Under the pieces are notes generated by a model. The model was not told the origin of the DNA. It was given only the letters and a program-made list of their open reading frames with translations, and did not search any database. A program made the translations under genes and the position numbers. A stretch of 64,000 nucleotides of DNA, from assembly GCF_018457165.1 (NCBI RefSeq), contig NZ_JAFMNX010000001.1, positions 1,488,001 to 1,552,000 of the forward strand, written 5' to 3'. Source of the stretch: Tianweitania aestuarii (GTDB lineage Bacteria; Pseudomonadota; Alphaproteobacteria; Rhizobiales; Rhizobiaceae). Within the stretch, counting starts at the first letter, position 1. Each line of letters opens with the position of its first letter. This document shows positions 37,233 to 47,972 of the stretch, one piece after another.

Positions 37233-40200
37233 TTATACAAGCTCGACCTCAAGCACACCAGGCACAGCCTTGATGGCGGACGCCATGCGGGGCTCGATGC
37301 GGTAGCGGTCCTGCAACTGCACCTCGATCTCGCCCTGGCCCCCATCCTTGACCACCACGAAGCTGACCTGACCTTCGCCGCGCATGTTAAGCTGGTTCGA
37401 CACAATCCGGATAGGCGCTGCATCGCGCACGAAGACGCGCAGCGCTTTCTGAACTCTGCTGGCTTCCTCATCGAGCGATTGCACGGTCTGGATGCGCAGG
37501 TTCACGCCTTCCGGCCGATCTTCGGCTGCAACCGTGATCACCACGGAGGTGCCGGGCTCCAGCAGGTCACGAAACTGCGCTAACGCTTCCGAAAACAGCA
37601 CAGACTCATACTGACCCGATGAGTCAGACAGCATGACGATGCCCATCTTGTTACCGGTGCGAGTACGCCGTTCCTGCTTGGACGTTACGGTGCCAGCAAG
37701 GCGCCCGGCAGTGGCGCCCTTCTTCACCGCCGCCTGGAAGTCGCTCCAATTCTGCACCCGCATCTTTGCAAGAACACTGCGATATTCATCGAGAGGATGC
37801 GCAGACAGGTAGAAGCCGATTGCCTGGAACTCGCGCTGCAGACGATCAGCCGGCAGCCAACCGTCGGCTGGCGGGAGATACAGCTTTTCGGGTTGCGCAG
37901 CTGCGCCGCCGAAGATGTCGCCCTGCCCACTTGCCGCGTTTTCCGCCGCACGCTGCGCCATGCCCATCATGCGTTCAATGCCAGCCATCAGCGCCGACCG
38001 GTCATAACCGAAGCAGTCGAACGCACCGGCCTGAATCAGGCTTTCGAACACGCGCTTGCCTACAATCTTGCAGTCAATTCGGGTGCAGAAATCCTCGATT
38101 GAAGCGAACTGGCCTTCTTTGCGCTTCTCGACGATGTGGTCGACGGCATGTTCGCCCACGCCCTTGATGGCAGCCAGCGAGTAGAAAATCTTGTTTTCAC
38201 CGACTTCGAAGATGCGGTGCGAGGTCTTCACCGAAGGCGGCACCACCTCGATGCCGAGCCGCATGGCATCCTGGCGGAAGTCCGACAGCTTTTCCGTGTT
38301 GTTCATGTCGAGCGTCATGGACGCCGCCAGGAACTCGACCGGATAATGCGCCTTCAGATAGGCCGTCTGATAGGAGACGATCGCGTAGGCTGCGGCGTGT
38401 GACTTGTTGAAGCCGTAATCCGCAAATTTTGCGAGCAGATCGAAGATGAAGTCGGATTGTGGCTTGGTGAGCCCGTTCTTCATTGCGCCTTCAACAAAGC
38501 GCACACGCTGCACTTCCATCTCGGCACGGATCTTCTTGCCCATGGCGCGGCGCAGAAGGTCGGCTTCGCCAAGCGTATAGCCGGACAGCTCCTGCGCGAT
38601 CTGCATGACCTGTTCCTGGTAAACGATAACGCCCTGCGTTTCCTTCACCAGATGGTCGATCATGGGGTGGATCGAGGCGATCTCCTCCTCGCCATGTTTG
38701 CGCGCATTATAGGTCGGAATGTTCTCCATCGGACCCGGACGATAGAGCGCCACGAGCGCGATGATGTCCTCGATCCGATCCGGTTTCATGCCGATCAGCG
38801 CCTTGCGCATGCCCGCGGATTCCACCTGGAACACGCCGACAACCTCGCCACGCGACAGCATCTCGTAGGTCTTCTGGTCGTCCAGCGGCAAGCGCGGAAT
38901 ATCAATGTCGACCCCGCGCCGCCGGATCAGCCGCACCGCGTTCTCGATCGTGGTAAGCGTCTTGAGGCCGAGGAAGTCGAACTTCACCAGACCTGCCTGC
39001 TCGACATATTTCATGTTGAACTGCGTGACCGGCATGTCCGATCGCGGATCGCGATACATCGGCACGAGTTCGGAGAGCGGCCTGTCGCCGATCACGATGC
39101 CTGCAGCGTGCGTGGAGGCGTGGCGAAACAAGCCTTCGAGCTTCTGCGCGATGTCGAGCAGCGTCTGCACGATCGGCTCGCGGTCGATCTCTTCCTGGAA
39201 ACGCGGCTCGCCTTCGATCGCCTTAGCCAGCGTCACCGGATTGGCAGGGTTTGCCGGCACCATCTTGCAGAGGCGATCGACCTGGCCATAGGGCATCTGC
39301 AACACCCGGCCAACGTCGCGCAGCACGGCACGCGCCTGCAGCGTTCCGAAGGTGATGATCTGGCCGACCTGGTCGCGTCCATACTTGCCCTGAACGTAGC
39401 GAATGACCTCTTCACGCCGATCCTGGCAGAAGTCGATATCGAAGTCGGGCATCGATACGCGGTCGGGATTGAGGAAGCGCTCGAACAGCAGTGAGAACCG
39501 CAGCGGATCGACGTCGGTGATCGTCAGCGCATAAGCGACCAGCGAACCAGCACCCGAACCGCGTCCCGGACCGACCGGGATGTCGTGCGCCTTCGCCCAT
39601 TTGATGAAGTCCGACACGATCAGGAAGTAGCCAGGGAACTTCATGCGCTCAATGATGCCGAGCTCGAATTCCAGCCGTTCCGCATATTGTTCAGGCGTGT
39701 AGCCCGGTGTTATCCCGAAATGCTCGAGGCGGTAAGCAAGACCCGCACGAGCCTGCCGCTTGAGCTCGTCGGCTTCTGCCTGCACGGCCTCCTCTGCATC
39801 CGCCACATCACCGCCCGTGAAGCGTGGCAAGATCGGCTTGCGGTTCTTAGGATAGTAGGAGCAGCGCTTGGCGATCTCGATCGTGGAATCGACCGCTTCC
39901 GGTAAGTCGGCGAACAGCCGACACATGTCGGCCTGACTCTTGAGATAGTGGTCAGGCGTCAGGCGTCGTCGATTGTCTTCTGCGACGACCGACCCTTCCG
40001 CGATCGCCACCAGGGCATCATGTGCGTCGTAATCGTCTCGCTTCGGAAAGTAGGCTTCGTTGGTGGCCACCAGCGGCAAGTCGTGGGTGTATGCGAGATC
40101 GATCAACCCGGCTTCAACATTGCGGTTATAGCCTTGCTGACGCTGCAATTCGACATAAAGCCGGTCGCCAAATATCGTTTTCAGCTTTTCCAGGCGTGCT

Positions 40201-40754
40201 TCGGCAAGGGGGCGCTTGTCTGCGACCAGCATAGCGCCAATCGCCCCGGTGGGGCCGCCAGTCAAGCAGATCACGCCATCAGCCAGTTCCTCAACCCACT
40301 CCATGAGAATGTGCGGTGCAACGGCATCTGGATGGTTGAGGTAGGAACGGCTAACGAGCCGCACGAGATTGGCATAGCCGCCTTCGGTCGCGGCGATCAG
40401 GATCAGCTGATAATAAGTCGGGCCATTCTTGCGCCCGGATCGCGACGTGTCAGGCTCCTCATCATCGAAGCAGACGTCGAGCTGACATCCGACGATCGGC
40501 TGCACGCCTTCCTTGGTCGCCTTCTGAGCGAACTCCAGCGCGCCGAACAGATTGTTGCTGTCAGTAATCGCGATTGCCGGCGCGGCATCCTTGACGGCAT
40601 GTCCGACGATCTTCCCGACAGGCAATGCCCCTTCCAGCAGCGAATAGGCCGAATGCACGCGCAGGTGCACGAAGGGACGCGCGGGCGTCTCCGGCAATGC
40701 GGCTTTGACCGCCGCTTCGCGCTTTAGCGGATCGCGTGGAAGTTTGTCGCTCAT
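37233..40754 (-). CDS. dnaE: DNA polymerase III subunit alpha
   Basis: Replicative polymerase. The 1173 residues match DnaE1 length. Order of domains: PHP (VHLRVHSAYSLLEGALPVGK), palm with the catalytic aspartates in MPDFDIDFCQDRREEVIRYV, fingers, helix-hairpin-helix region, then an OB fold (GRLAGTVTSKQERRTRTGNK) and the C-terminal tau-binding tail. It starts MSDKLPRDPLKREAA at ATG 40754. No other replication gene adjoins it. Confidence 0.98.
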   Translation of the reverse strand: MSDKLPRDPLKREAAVKAALPETPARPFVHLRVHSAYSLLEGALPVGKIVGHAVKDAAPAIAITDSNNLFGALEFAQKATKEGVQPIVGCQLDVCFDDEEPDTSRSGRKNGPTYYQLILIAATEGGYANLVRLVSRSYLNHPDAVAPHILMEWVEELADGVICLTGGPTGAIGAMLVADKRPLAEARLEKLKTIFGDRLYVELQRQQGYNRNVEAGLIDLAYTHDLPLVATNEAYFPKRDDYDAHDALVAIAEGSVVAEDNRRRLTPDHYLKSQADMCRLFADLPEAVDSTIEIAKRCSYYPKNRKPILPRFTGGDVADAEEAVQAEADELKRQARAGLAYRLEHFGITPGYTPEQYAERLEFELGIIERMKFPGYFLIVSDFIKWAKAHDIPVGPGRGSGAGSLVAYALTITDVDPLRFSLLFERFLNPDRVSMPDFDIDFCQDRREEVIRYVQGKYGRDQVGQIITFGTLQARAVLRDVGRVLQMPYGQVDRLCKMVPANPANPVTLAKAIEGEPRFQEEIDREPIVQTLLDIAQKLEGLFRHASTHAAGIVIGDRPLSELVPMYRDPRSDMPVTQFNMKYVEQAGLVKFDFLGLKTLTTIENAVRLIRRRGVDIDIPRLPLDDQKTYEMLSRGEVVGVFQVESAGMRKALIGMKPDRIEDIIALVALYRPGPMENIPTYNARKHGEEEIASIHPMIDHLVKETQGVIVYQEQVMQIAQELSGYTLGEADLLRRAMGKKIRAEMEVQRVRFVEGAMKNGLTKPQSDFIFDLLAKFADYGFNKSHAAAYAIVSYQTAYLKAHYPVEFLAASMTLDMNNTEKLSDFRQDAMRLGIEVVPPSVKTSHRIFEVGENKIFYSLAAIKGVGEHAVDHIVEKRKEGQFASIEDFCTRIDCKIVGKRVFESLIQAGAFDCFGYDRSALMAGIERMMGMAQRAAENAASGQGDIFGGAAAQPEKLYLPPADGWLPADRLQREFQAIGFYLSAHPLDEYRSVLAKMRVQNWSDFQAAVKKGATAGRLAGTVTSKQERRTRTGNKMGIVMLSDSSGQYESVLFSEALAQFRDLLEPGTSVVITVAAEDRPEGVNLRIQTVQSLDEEASRVQKALRVFVRDAAPIRIVSNQLNMRGEGQVSFVVVKDGGQGEIEVQLQDRYRIEPRMASAIKAVPGVLEVELV

Positions 40755-40856
40755 AAGGATTCCGGCTGCCGGCAGGACTCAGATGTCGTGCCGACATTCT
40801 CCCGGATCAAGGCCTCAGGGTCGAGTCAAAACCGCTGTGGAATCACAGCCGCAGCG

Positions 40857-42869
<2,013 letters not shown>

Positions 42870-43054
42870 TTGTTAGGTCCTCCTGATCCCTCTTTTATGA
42901 ACTCCATCACGCTCGTCAAGCAACCTAACGAATGTTTGCTTCACCCATAAGCTCTCGGCTTGACGCAGAGGAGAAAGGCAAGGGCATTCCCGGGCTTGAT
43001 CCCGATCCCGAAACCTGAGACCTCTGACTTCAAGAAACGTTCGGAGATATCCTC

Positions 43055-44182
43055 ATGAAAACCCGCGCCGCCGTAGCCGTTGCCGCCGGCAAACCGCTCG
43101 AAATCATGGAAGTGGATCTGGAAGGTCCGCGCGAGGGCGAAGTCCTCATCGAAGTGAAGGCGACCGGCATTTGTCACACCGATGAATTCACCCTCTCCGG
43201 CGCTGATCCAGAAGGCATCTTCCCCGCCATTCTCGGCCATGAAGGCGCGGGTGTGGTTGTGGATGTCGGTCCTGGCGTCACCTCGCTGAAGAAGGGCGAC
43301 CACGTCATTCCGCTCTACACGCCGGAATGCCGTCAGTGCCCATCCTGCCTCAGCCGCAAGACCAATCTATGCACCGCCATCCGCTCCACGCAGGGCCAAG
43401 GCCTGATGCCAGACGGCACGTCGCGCTTCTCGATCGGCAAAGACAAGATCTTTCACTACATGGGCTGCTCGACCTTCGCGAACCATACGGTTCTGCCGGA
43501 GATCGCACTGGCCAAGGTCAACCCGGACGCGCCGTTCGATAAGATCTGCTACATCGGCTGCGGCGTCACCACCGGTATCGGCGCGGTGATCAACACGGCC
43601 AAGGTCGAAATCGGCGCTACGGCCATCGTTTTCGGTCTTGGCGGGATCGGCCTCAACGTCATTCAAGGGCTTCGGCTTGCCGGGGCCGACATGATCATCG
43701 GCGTTGACCTTAACAACGACAAGAAGGAATGGGGCGAGCGCTTCGGCATGACCCATTTCGTCAATCCGAAGGAAGTCGATGGAGACATCGTGCCTTACCT
43801 CGTCAACATGACGAAGCGTGGCGCAGATCAGATCGGCGGCGCAGACTACACGTTCGACTGCACGGGCAACGTGAAGGTCATGCGCCAGGCTCTTGAGAGC
43901 GCGCATCGCGGCTGGGGCGAGTCGATCGTCATCGGTGTCGCGGGCGCAGGGCAGGAAATCTCGACTCGTCCTTTCCAGCTGGTCACCGGTCGAACCTGGA
44001 AAGGCACGGCTTTCGGCGGCGCGCGTGGTCGTACCGACGTGCCGAAGATCGTCGACTGGTATATGGAGGGCAAAATCCAGATCGATCCGATGATCACCCA
44101 CACGCTGAGCCTCGAAGAGATCAACAAGGGTTTCGATCTCATGCATGCCGGCGAAAGCATCCGCTCGGTCGTGGTGTACTGA
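43055..44182 (+). CDS. adhC: S-(hydroxymethyl)glutathione dehydrogenase (class III ADH)
   Basis: Oxidises the formaldehyde-glutathione adduct to S-formylglutathione with NAD+. The 375-residue enzyme has catalytic zinc ligands in [10 protein letters not shown] and GHEGAGVV. The structural zinc cysteines are [15 protein letters not shown], and the nucleotide-binding motif is [22 protein letters not shown] precedes the ATG by about 8 nt. The partner hydrolase fghA lies 1.35 kb downstream on the same strand, with two unrelated genes between. Confidence 0.97.
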   Translation: MKTRAAVAVAAGKPLEIMEVDLEGPREGEVLIEVKATGICHTDEFTLSGADPEGIFPAILGHEGAGVVVDVGPGVTSLKKGDHVIPLYTPECRQCPSCLSRKTNLCTAIRSTQGQGLMPDGTSRFSIGKDKIFHYMGCSTFANHTVLPEIALAKVNPDAPFDKICYIGCGVTTGIGAVINTAKVEIGATAIVFGLGGIGLNVIQGLRLAGADMIIGVDLNNDKKEWGERFGMTHFVNPKEVDGDIVPYLVNMTKRGADQIGGADYTFDCTGNVKVMRQALESAHRGWGESIVIGVAGAGQEISTRPFQLVTGRTWKGTAFGGARGRTDVPKIVDWYMEGKIQIDPMITHTLSLEEINKGFDLMHAGESIRSVVVY

Positions 44183-44217
44183 GCACCATCTCTTGACGCT
44201 TGGTCATAAGGCACCAA

Positions 44218-44985
44218 ATGCCATTTATGACCAAGCTCATCCGCACCGCTACCGCCCTGACCCTCCTCCTTGGCTGCACCGCCGCCTATGCCGCATCGAC
44301 GAGCGCGGTCGTGGCCCAGACAGAAACAGAGCCCAGCACGCTTGAGCGCGCCTGGGGTCGCCTGAAGGAAGCGACCGATCTTGCGGGCGATGCAGCCCGT
44401 GAGGAAGCCGTCAAGCTTCGACAACGCGCTCAGGAAGCCATGGACGACGCCGGCCCGCTCGTCGACAAAGCGCGCGACATGGCCAACCAGCTCCGCGACA
44501 ATCTGCAGGACTCCGCCGAACAAGCTGCACGCGACCTCAGTGCTGCTGCGCAGGATCTCGACGAGCGCATCCGTTCCGCCACAGGCACACCGGTCGAGCA
44601 GCCGAGCGACGTTCAGGCAACTCTTCCGCCAGTAGACCAACTCAACACGGACACACGCGCCGCCGCTATGCCCCGGCCTGCCGATACGGTGCCGGACTAT
44701 GTCGGCGTTTGGGCGAAGTCACCGGCGGCTTGCGCCCAGATCGATCAGAAAGACGCCACCGATTTTGCCGTGATCACGCCCACCACCATTCGCCAGGTAG
44801 ATAGGGTCTGCAACATGGCGAGCCCGTCGTTGACCGACGGCAAGGCAACGGCTCAGGCGTCCTGCTATGCAGATGGTGAAGAAGCGCCGCGCGACATCGT
44901 GCTGAACCTTCCTTCACCCGATACCCTACGCATCGGCACTGGATCACGTGCTACGCCGCTGATCCGTTGTCATCTGCCGGAGTAA
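44218..44985 (+). CDS. Exported helical protein of unknown function (possible lipoprotein)
   Basis: I do not recognise this family. The 255-residue product starts MPFMTKLIRTATALTLLLGC. Cys20 after LLG could be a lipobox, or cleavage could occur later at AYA. Residues about 45-125 are predicted helical and amphipathic, rich in Ala, Asp, Glu and Arg (AREEAVKLRQRAQEAMDDAG), like a coiled coil. The C-terminal 80 residues form a compact region with four Cys (CAQIDQ, VCNMAS, SCYADG, RCHLPE) that could make two disulfides. ATG at 44218 follows AAGG by 6 nt. It lies between adhC and a YaiI gene. Confidence 0.7.
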   Translation: MPFMTKLIRTATALTLLLGCTAAYAASTSAVVAQTETEPSTLERAWGRLKEATDLAGDAAREEAVKLRQRAQEAMDDAGPLVDKARDMANQLRDNLQDSAEQAARDLSAAAQDLDERIRSATGTPVEQPSDVQATLPPVDQLNTDTRAAAMPRPADTVPDYVGVWAKSPAACAQIDQKDATDFAVITPTTIRQVDRVCNMASPSLTDGKATAQASCYADGEEAPRDIVLNLPSPDTLRIGTGSRATPLIRCHLPE

Positions 44986-44992
44986 CCTCTGC

Positions 44993-45457
44993 ATGACCGA
45001 TCCGGTTGGACCGGCCATCTTTGTCGATGCCGATGCCTGCCCAGTCAAAGACGAGGTGGTGCGCGTTGCAGAACGCCATGACCTCGTCGTGACCTTCGTC
45101 TCCAATGGCGGACTTCGTCCGTCGCGCGATCCGATGATCCGGCATGTCGTTGTGCCGAAAAGTGCCGACGCAGCAGATGACTGGATTGTCGAGAACAGCG
45201 CGGCCGGGGACATCGTCATTACCTCCGACGTGCCACTGGCAGCACGTTGCGTGGAAAAGCACGTTCACACGCTGGCGCCCACGGGCAGGCCTTTTACGCC
45301 TGAGACGATTGGCATGGCTGTTGCGATGCGCGATCTCAAACAGCATCTGCGCGAAACCGGCGAAATCCGTGGCTTCAATCCCGGCTTTTCGGCACGCGAC
45401 CGCTCAGCCTTCCTGAGCGCGCTCGATCTCACTATGCGCAGAGCCGTGAAGCGCTAG
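44993..45457 (+). CDS. UPF0178 family protein (YaiI/YqxD)
   Basis: A 154-residue protein of the YaiI/YqxD family, which has a PIN/NYN-like nuclease fold. The N-terminal FVDADACPVKDEVVRVAERH carries the acidic cluster expected for metal binding. ITSDVPLAARCVEK and LRETGEIRGFNPGFSARDRS are family-conserved. Biochemical role is not established. It begins 7 nt after the preceding gene, so it is likely co-transcribed with it and with fghA. Confidence 0.9.
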   Translation: MTDPVGPAIFVDADACPVKDEVVRVAERHDLVVTFVSNGGLRPSRDPMIRHVVVPKSADAADDWIVENSAAGDIVITSDVPLAARCVEKHVHTLAPTGRPFTPETIGMAVAMRDLKQHLRETGEIRGFNPGFSARDRSAFLSALDLTMRRAVKR

Positions 45458-45529
45458 CTTCGTTTGTTCGTTTCGATCGACATGCTAAGCAGCGGCGTCA
45501 CCCGCCAAACCACCGACGGAAGCAATCAG

Positions 45530-46366
45530 ATGAAAACCGTTTCAACAGCCAAGTCGCACGGCGGCACGCAGGGCGTTTACTCCCACCACTCCGCCGCCTG
45601 CGCTTGCGAAATGACATTCGCCGTCTTCGTGCCGCCGAGATCAGGCACGAAGCCGCTTCCGGTGCTGTGGTATCTATCCGGCCTGACCTGTACCCATCAG
45701 AACGTTATGGACAAAGGCGAGTATCGCCGACTCGCGTCCGAACTTGGACTGATCATCGTGTGCCCGGACACAAGCCCACGTGGGGAGACCGTCCCGGATG
45801 AGCAGGACAACTGGCAGTTCGGCTGCGGTGCAGGGTTCTATCTTGACGCCACGCAAGCACCGTTCGATGCCAACTACCGTATGTACACCTACCTGACCGA
45901 AGAGCTTCCCGCGCTGATTGCAGCCGAGTTCCCGGCGGACATGAAGCGGCAAGCCGTCTTTGGACATTCGATGGGCGGCCACGGGGCCCTCACCCTCGCT
46001 TTGAAGAACGCTGATCGTTTTCGCAGCTGCTCAGCCTTCGCACCTATCGTTCATCCTAGCACCGCCCATTGGTCGACTGATGCTTTCACCAAATACCTCG
46101 GTCACGATCAGTCCAGCTGGCGGGCCTATGATGCCGTATCGCTGATCGAGGACGGCAAGCGTTTTGCAGAGTTTCTGGTGGATCAAGGATCAGCCGACGG
46201 CTTCCTCGACAACGGTCTCCAACCCTGGCTGTTGGAAAAAGCCTGCAAGGAAGCCGGTATTCCACTCACGCTCAACATGCGCGAGGGATACGACCACTCC
46301 TATTATTTCATCTCTACGTTCATGGACGATCATCTGCGTTGGCATGCGCAAAGACTAACAGTTTAG
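45530..46366 (+). CDS. fghA: S-formylglutathione hydrolase
   Basis: Completes glutathione-dependent formaldehyde detoxification, releasing formate and glutathione. The 278-residue esterase-D-like alpha/beta hydrolase has the nucleophile elbow FGHSMGGHGAL (Ser147), the oxyanion-region LSGLTCTHQNV and the catalytic His in REGYDHSYYFI. The ATG at 45530 is chosen because the protein then begins like relatives; 22 upstream codons of open frame have no similarity. It works with adhC at 43055. Confidence 0.96.
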   Translation: MKTVSTAKSHGGTQGVYSHHSAACACEMTFAVFVPPRSGTKPLPVLWYLSGLTCTHQNVMDKGEYRRLASELGLIIVCPDTSPRGETVPDEQDNWQFGCGAGFYLDATQAPFDANYRMYTYLTEELPALIAAEFPADMKRQAVFGHSMGGHGALTLALKNADRFRSCSAFAPIVHPSTAHWSTDAFTKYLGHDQSSWRAYDAVSLIEDGKRFAEFLVDQGSADGFLDNGLQPWLLEKACKEAGIPLTLNMREGYDHSYYFISTFMDDHLRWHAQRLTV

Positions 46367-46450
46367 AAGCTTGTAACCTTCTCAGGGAACCGCTGCGCGG
46401 TCAGCACGTTCTACAAACGACACGACTGATCCGCTCAAGAGGAAATCGCT

Positions 46451-46528
46451 ATGTTTCGTGGTATCGCGCTTTGGATGCTGGGAATTCCGATCCCGATCAT
46501 CATTCTGCTGCTGATCTTCCTGCGCTAA
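46451..46528 (+). CDS. 25-residue membrane peptide
   Basis: ATG at 46451 follows AGAGGA at 7-nt spacing. The frame encodes MFRGIALWMLGIPIPIIILL plus five residues (LIFLR) and stops TAA. Almost the whole peptide is one hydrophobic helix with Arg at both ends and an internal proline pair spaced by Ile. A terminator-like hairpin starts 21 nt after the stop, so gene, ribosome binding site and terminator form a complete small unit. I do not recognise a named family; similar tiny single-span peptides occur in bacterial envelopes. Confidence 0.65.
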   Translation: MFRGIALWMLGIPIPIIILLLIFLR

Positions 46529-46549
46529 ATTTATCCGTTGCGCACCGAC

Positions 46550-46577
46550 AAAGGGCTGGCCGTGTGCCGGCCCTTTT
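46550..46577 (+). terminator. Terminator after the small membrane peptide
   Basis: AAAGGGC-T-GGC and GCC-G-GCCCTTT pair with one mismatch around CGTGT, followed by a further T (TTTT at 46574-46577). It separates the peptide gene from the M23 gene and makes an ATG at 46584 an unlikely start for the latter. Confidence 0.8.
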
Positions 46578-46679
46578 CATTTCGTGCATCACCCGAACGC
46601 TCCAAGTGAAAGGTTCCTTAACCTTAACCATGTCTTATCACGATCATCTTCCTTCGTGATCTCGACAGGTGCCTGGCTC

Positions 46680-47921
46680 GTGCAAAGCACATCTCATTCA
46701 GCCGTACTTGGGCGACGTAAAGAACCGCACACCATCATCATCGCTCGGGGCGACGCAGTGCGGCATTTTACGATCCGGCCGTGGGTCGCCACCCTCCTCG
46801 TCTGCTGTGTAGCAGTCATTGCCGCAGGGTATCTTCTCGCTACCACCTATCTGGTTCTTCGTGACGACCTGATCGGCGCAAGTGTCGCATGGCAGGCGCG
46901 CATGCAGCAGGCCTATGAAGACCGTATTGCCACGTTGCGCTCCCAAATCGATCGCATCACCAGCCGTCAGCTCCTGGATCAGCAGCTGATGGAACAGAAG
47001 GTCAACGAGTTAATCGAGCGGCAAACAGCTTTGACCGAGCGGCAGAATGTCATCGCGCCCATTGTGGAGCGGGTAAACACAGCGCCTACCGGAGAAGAAT
47101 CTGAACGGATCGAGAAGAAGCCCCAGCTTGGCACGGTGTCGCCAGATCAATCTGGCTTCAAGGCCTCGCAGATCGCCGCTCTGTGGAAGACACGCACTGA
47201 AAGCTTGAACAAAACGCCTGCCGAAAAAGCTGATCTGGCATTCTCGACGATTACCAAGTCGCTGCGCCATGTCGAGGACGATCAGCTGAAACGTCTAGAA
47301 AGCCTCGCTGACGACGCCTACCAGACGGCAGACAAGATCTCTCAAGCCCTCGCTTCAGCTGGACTGGTCATCGATGTCGATTACGACAAAGCGAATGTCG
47401 GCGGACCTTTGATCGAGATTGACAAATCTCAGGTGTTTGACACGCGAGTGCGGGAGCTGAACGCCGCCTTCCGTATGCTTGACACAGTGAAGGACCAGGC
47501 CCGCAGCCTACCTGTTGCCAATCCCGCTCCTGGACGGCCGGTTTCATCGAGCTTCGGCGTCCGGCGCGACCCGATCATCGGCACTGCCGCCCTTCATTCC
47601 GGCATGGATTTTCGTACCGGTACCGGCACACCAATTCGTGCGACTGCATCTGGAACCGTTGTCAGCGCCGGCTGGTCCGGTGGCTACGGCCGCATGGTGG
47701 AAGTCGAGCACGGCCAGGGTTTTACCACCCGCTACGCCCATATGAGTGAGATTCTGGTTGTACCGGGAGAGAAGATCGAGCGCGGCATGATCGTGGGCAA
47801 AACCGGGAGCTCCGGCCGATCGACGGGACCGCATCTCCACTATGAAGTGCGCAAGAACGGCACTGCGCTTGACCCGCTGCGTTTCATAACGGCCGGGAGG
47901 CAGATCCAATCCTACCTATGA
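46680..47921 (+). CDS. M23 family metallopeptidase (LytM-type, membrane anchored)
   Basis: A 413-residue peptidoglycan endopeptidase or amidase activator. A cytosolic start with GRRKEPHTIIIARGDAVRHF is followed by one membrane helix (WVATLLVCCVAVIAAGYLLA). A periplasmic coiled coil spans about residues 70-290. The C-terminal M23 domain has LHSGMDFRTGTGTPIRATAS and PHLHYEVRKNG, which supply the zinc ligands. GTG at 46680 is preferred: AGGTG lies 8 nt before it and the protein then starts like relatives. The frame is open back to ATG 46584, but that is only 7 nt after a terminator. Confidence 0.85.
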   Translation: MQSTSHSAVLGRRKEPHTIIIARGDAVRHFTIRPWVATLLVCCVAVIAAGYLLATTYLVLRDDLIGASVAWQARMQQAYEDRIATLRSQIDRITSRQLLDQQLMEQKVNELIERQTALTERQNVIAPIVERVNTAPTGEESERIEKKPQLGTVSPDQSGFKASQIAALWKTRTESLNKTPAEKADLAFSTITKSLRHVEDDQLKRLESLADDAYQTADKISQALASAGLVIDVDYDKANVGGPLIEIDKSQVFDTRVRELNAAFRMLDTVKDQARSLPVANPAPGRPVSSSFGVRRDPIIGTAALHSGMDFRTGTGTPIRATASGTVVSAGWSGGYGRMVEVEHGQGFTTRYAHMSEILVVPGEKIERGMIVGKTGSSGRSTGPHLHYEVRKNGTALDPLRFITAGRQIQSYL

Positions 47922-47922
47922 A

Positions 47923-47944
47923 AATGGCGGCCGAAGCCGCCATT
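47923..47944. terminator. Bidirectional terminator between the M23 gene and prfB
   Basis: AATGGCGGC (47923-47931) and GCCGCCATT (47936-47944) form a perfect 9-bp stem. On the minus strand the loop is TTCG, a very stable tetraloop, and is followed by TTTTC, so it best fits termination of prfB. Confidence 0.8.
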
Positions 47945-47972
47945 CAATAGATATCGAAAACTGCAAGCCGAC

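Noticed and set aside
46584-46680. Upstream ATG at 46584 as the start of the M23 peptidase
   Set aside because: It is 7 nt after a terminator hairpin, has no ribosome binding site, and the added 32 residues are not family-like.
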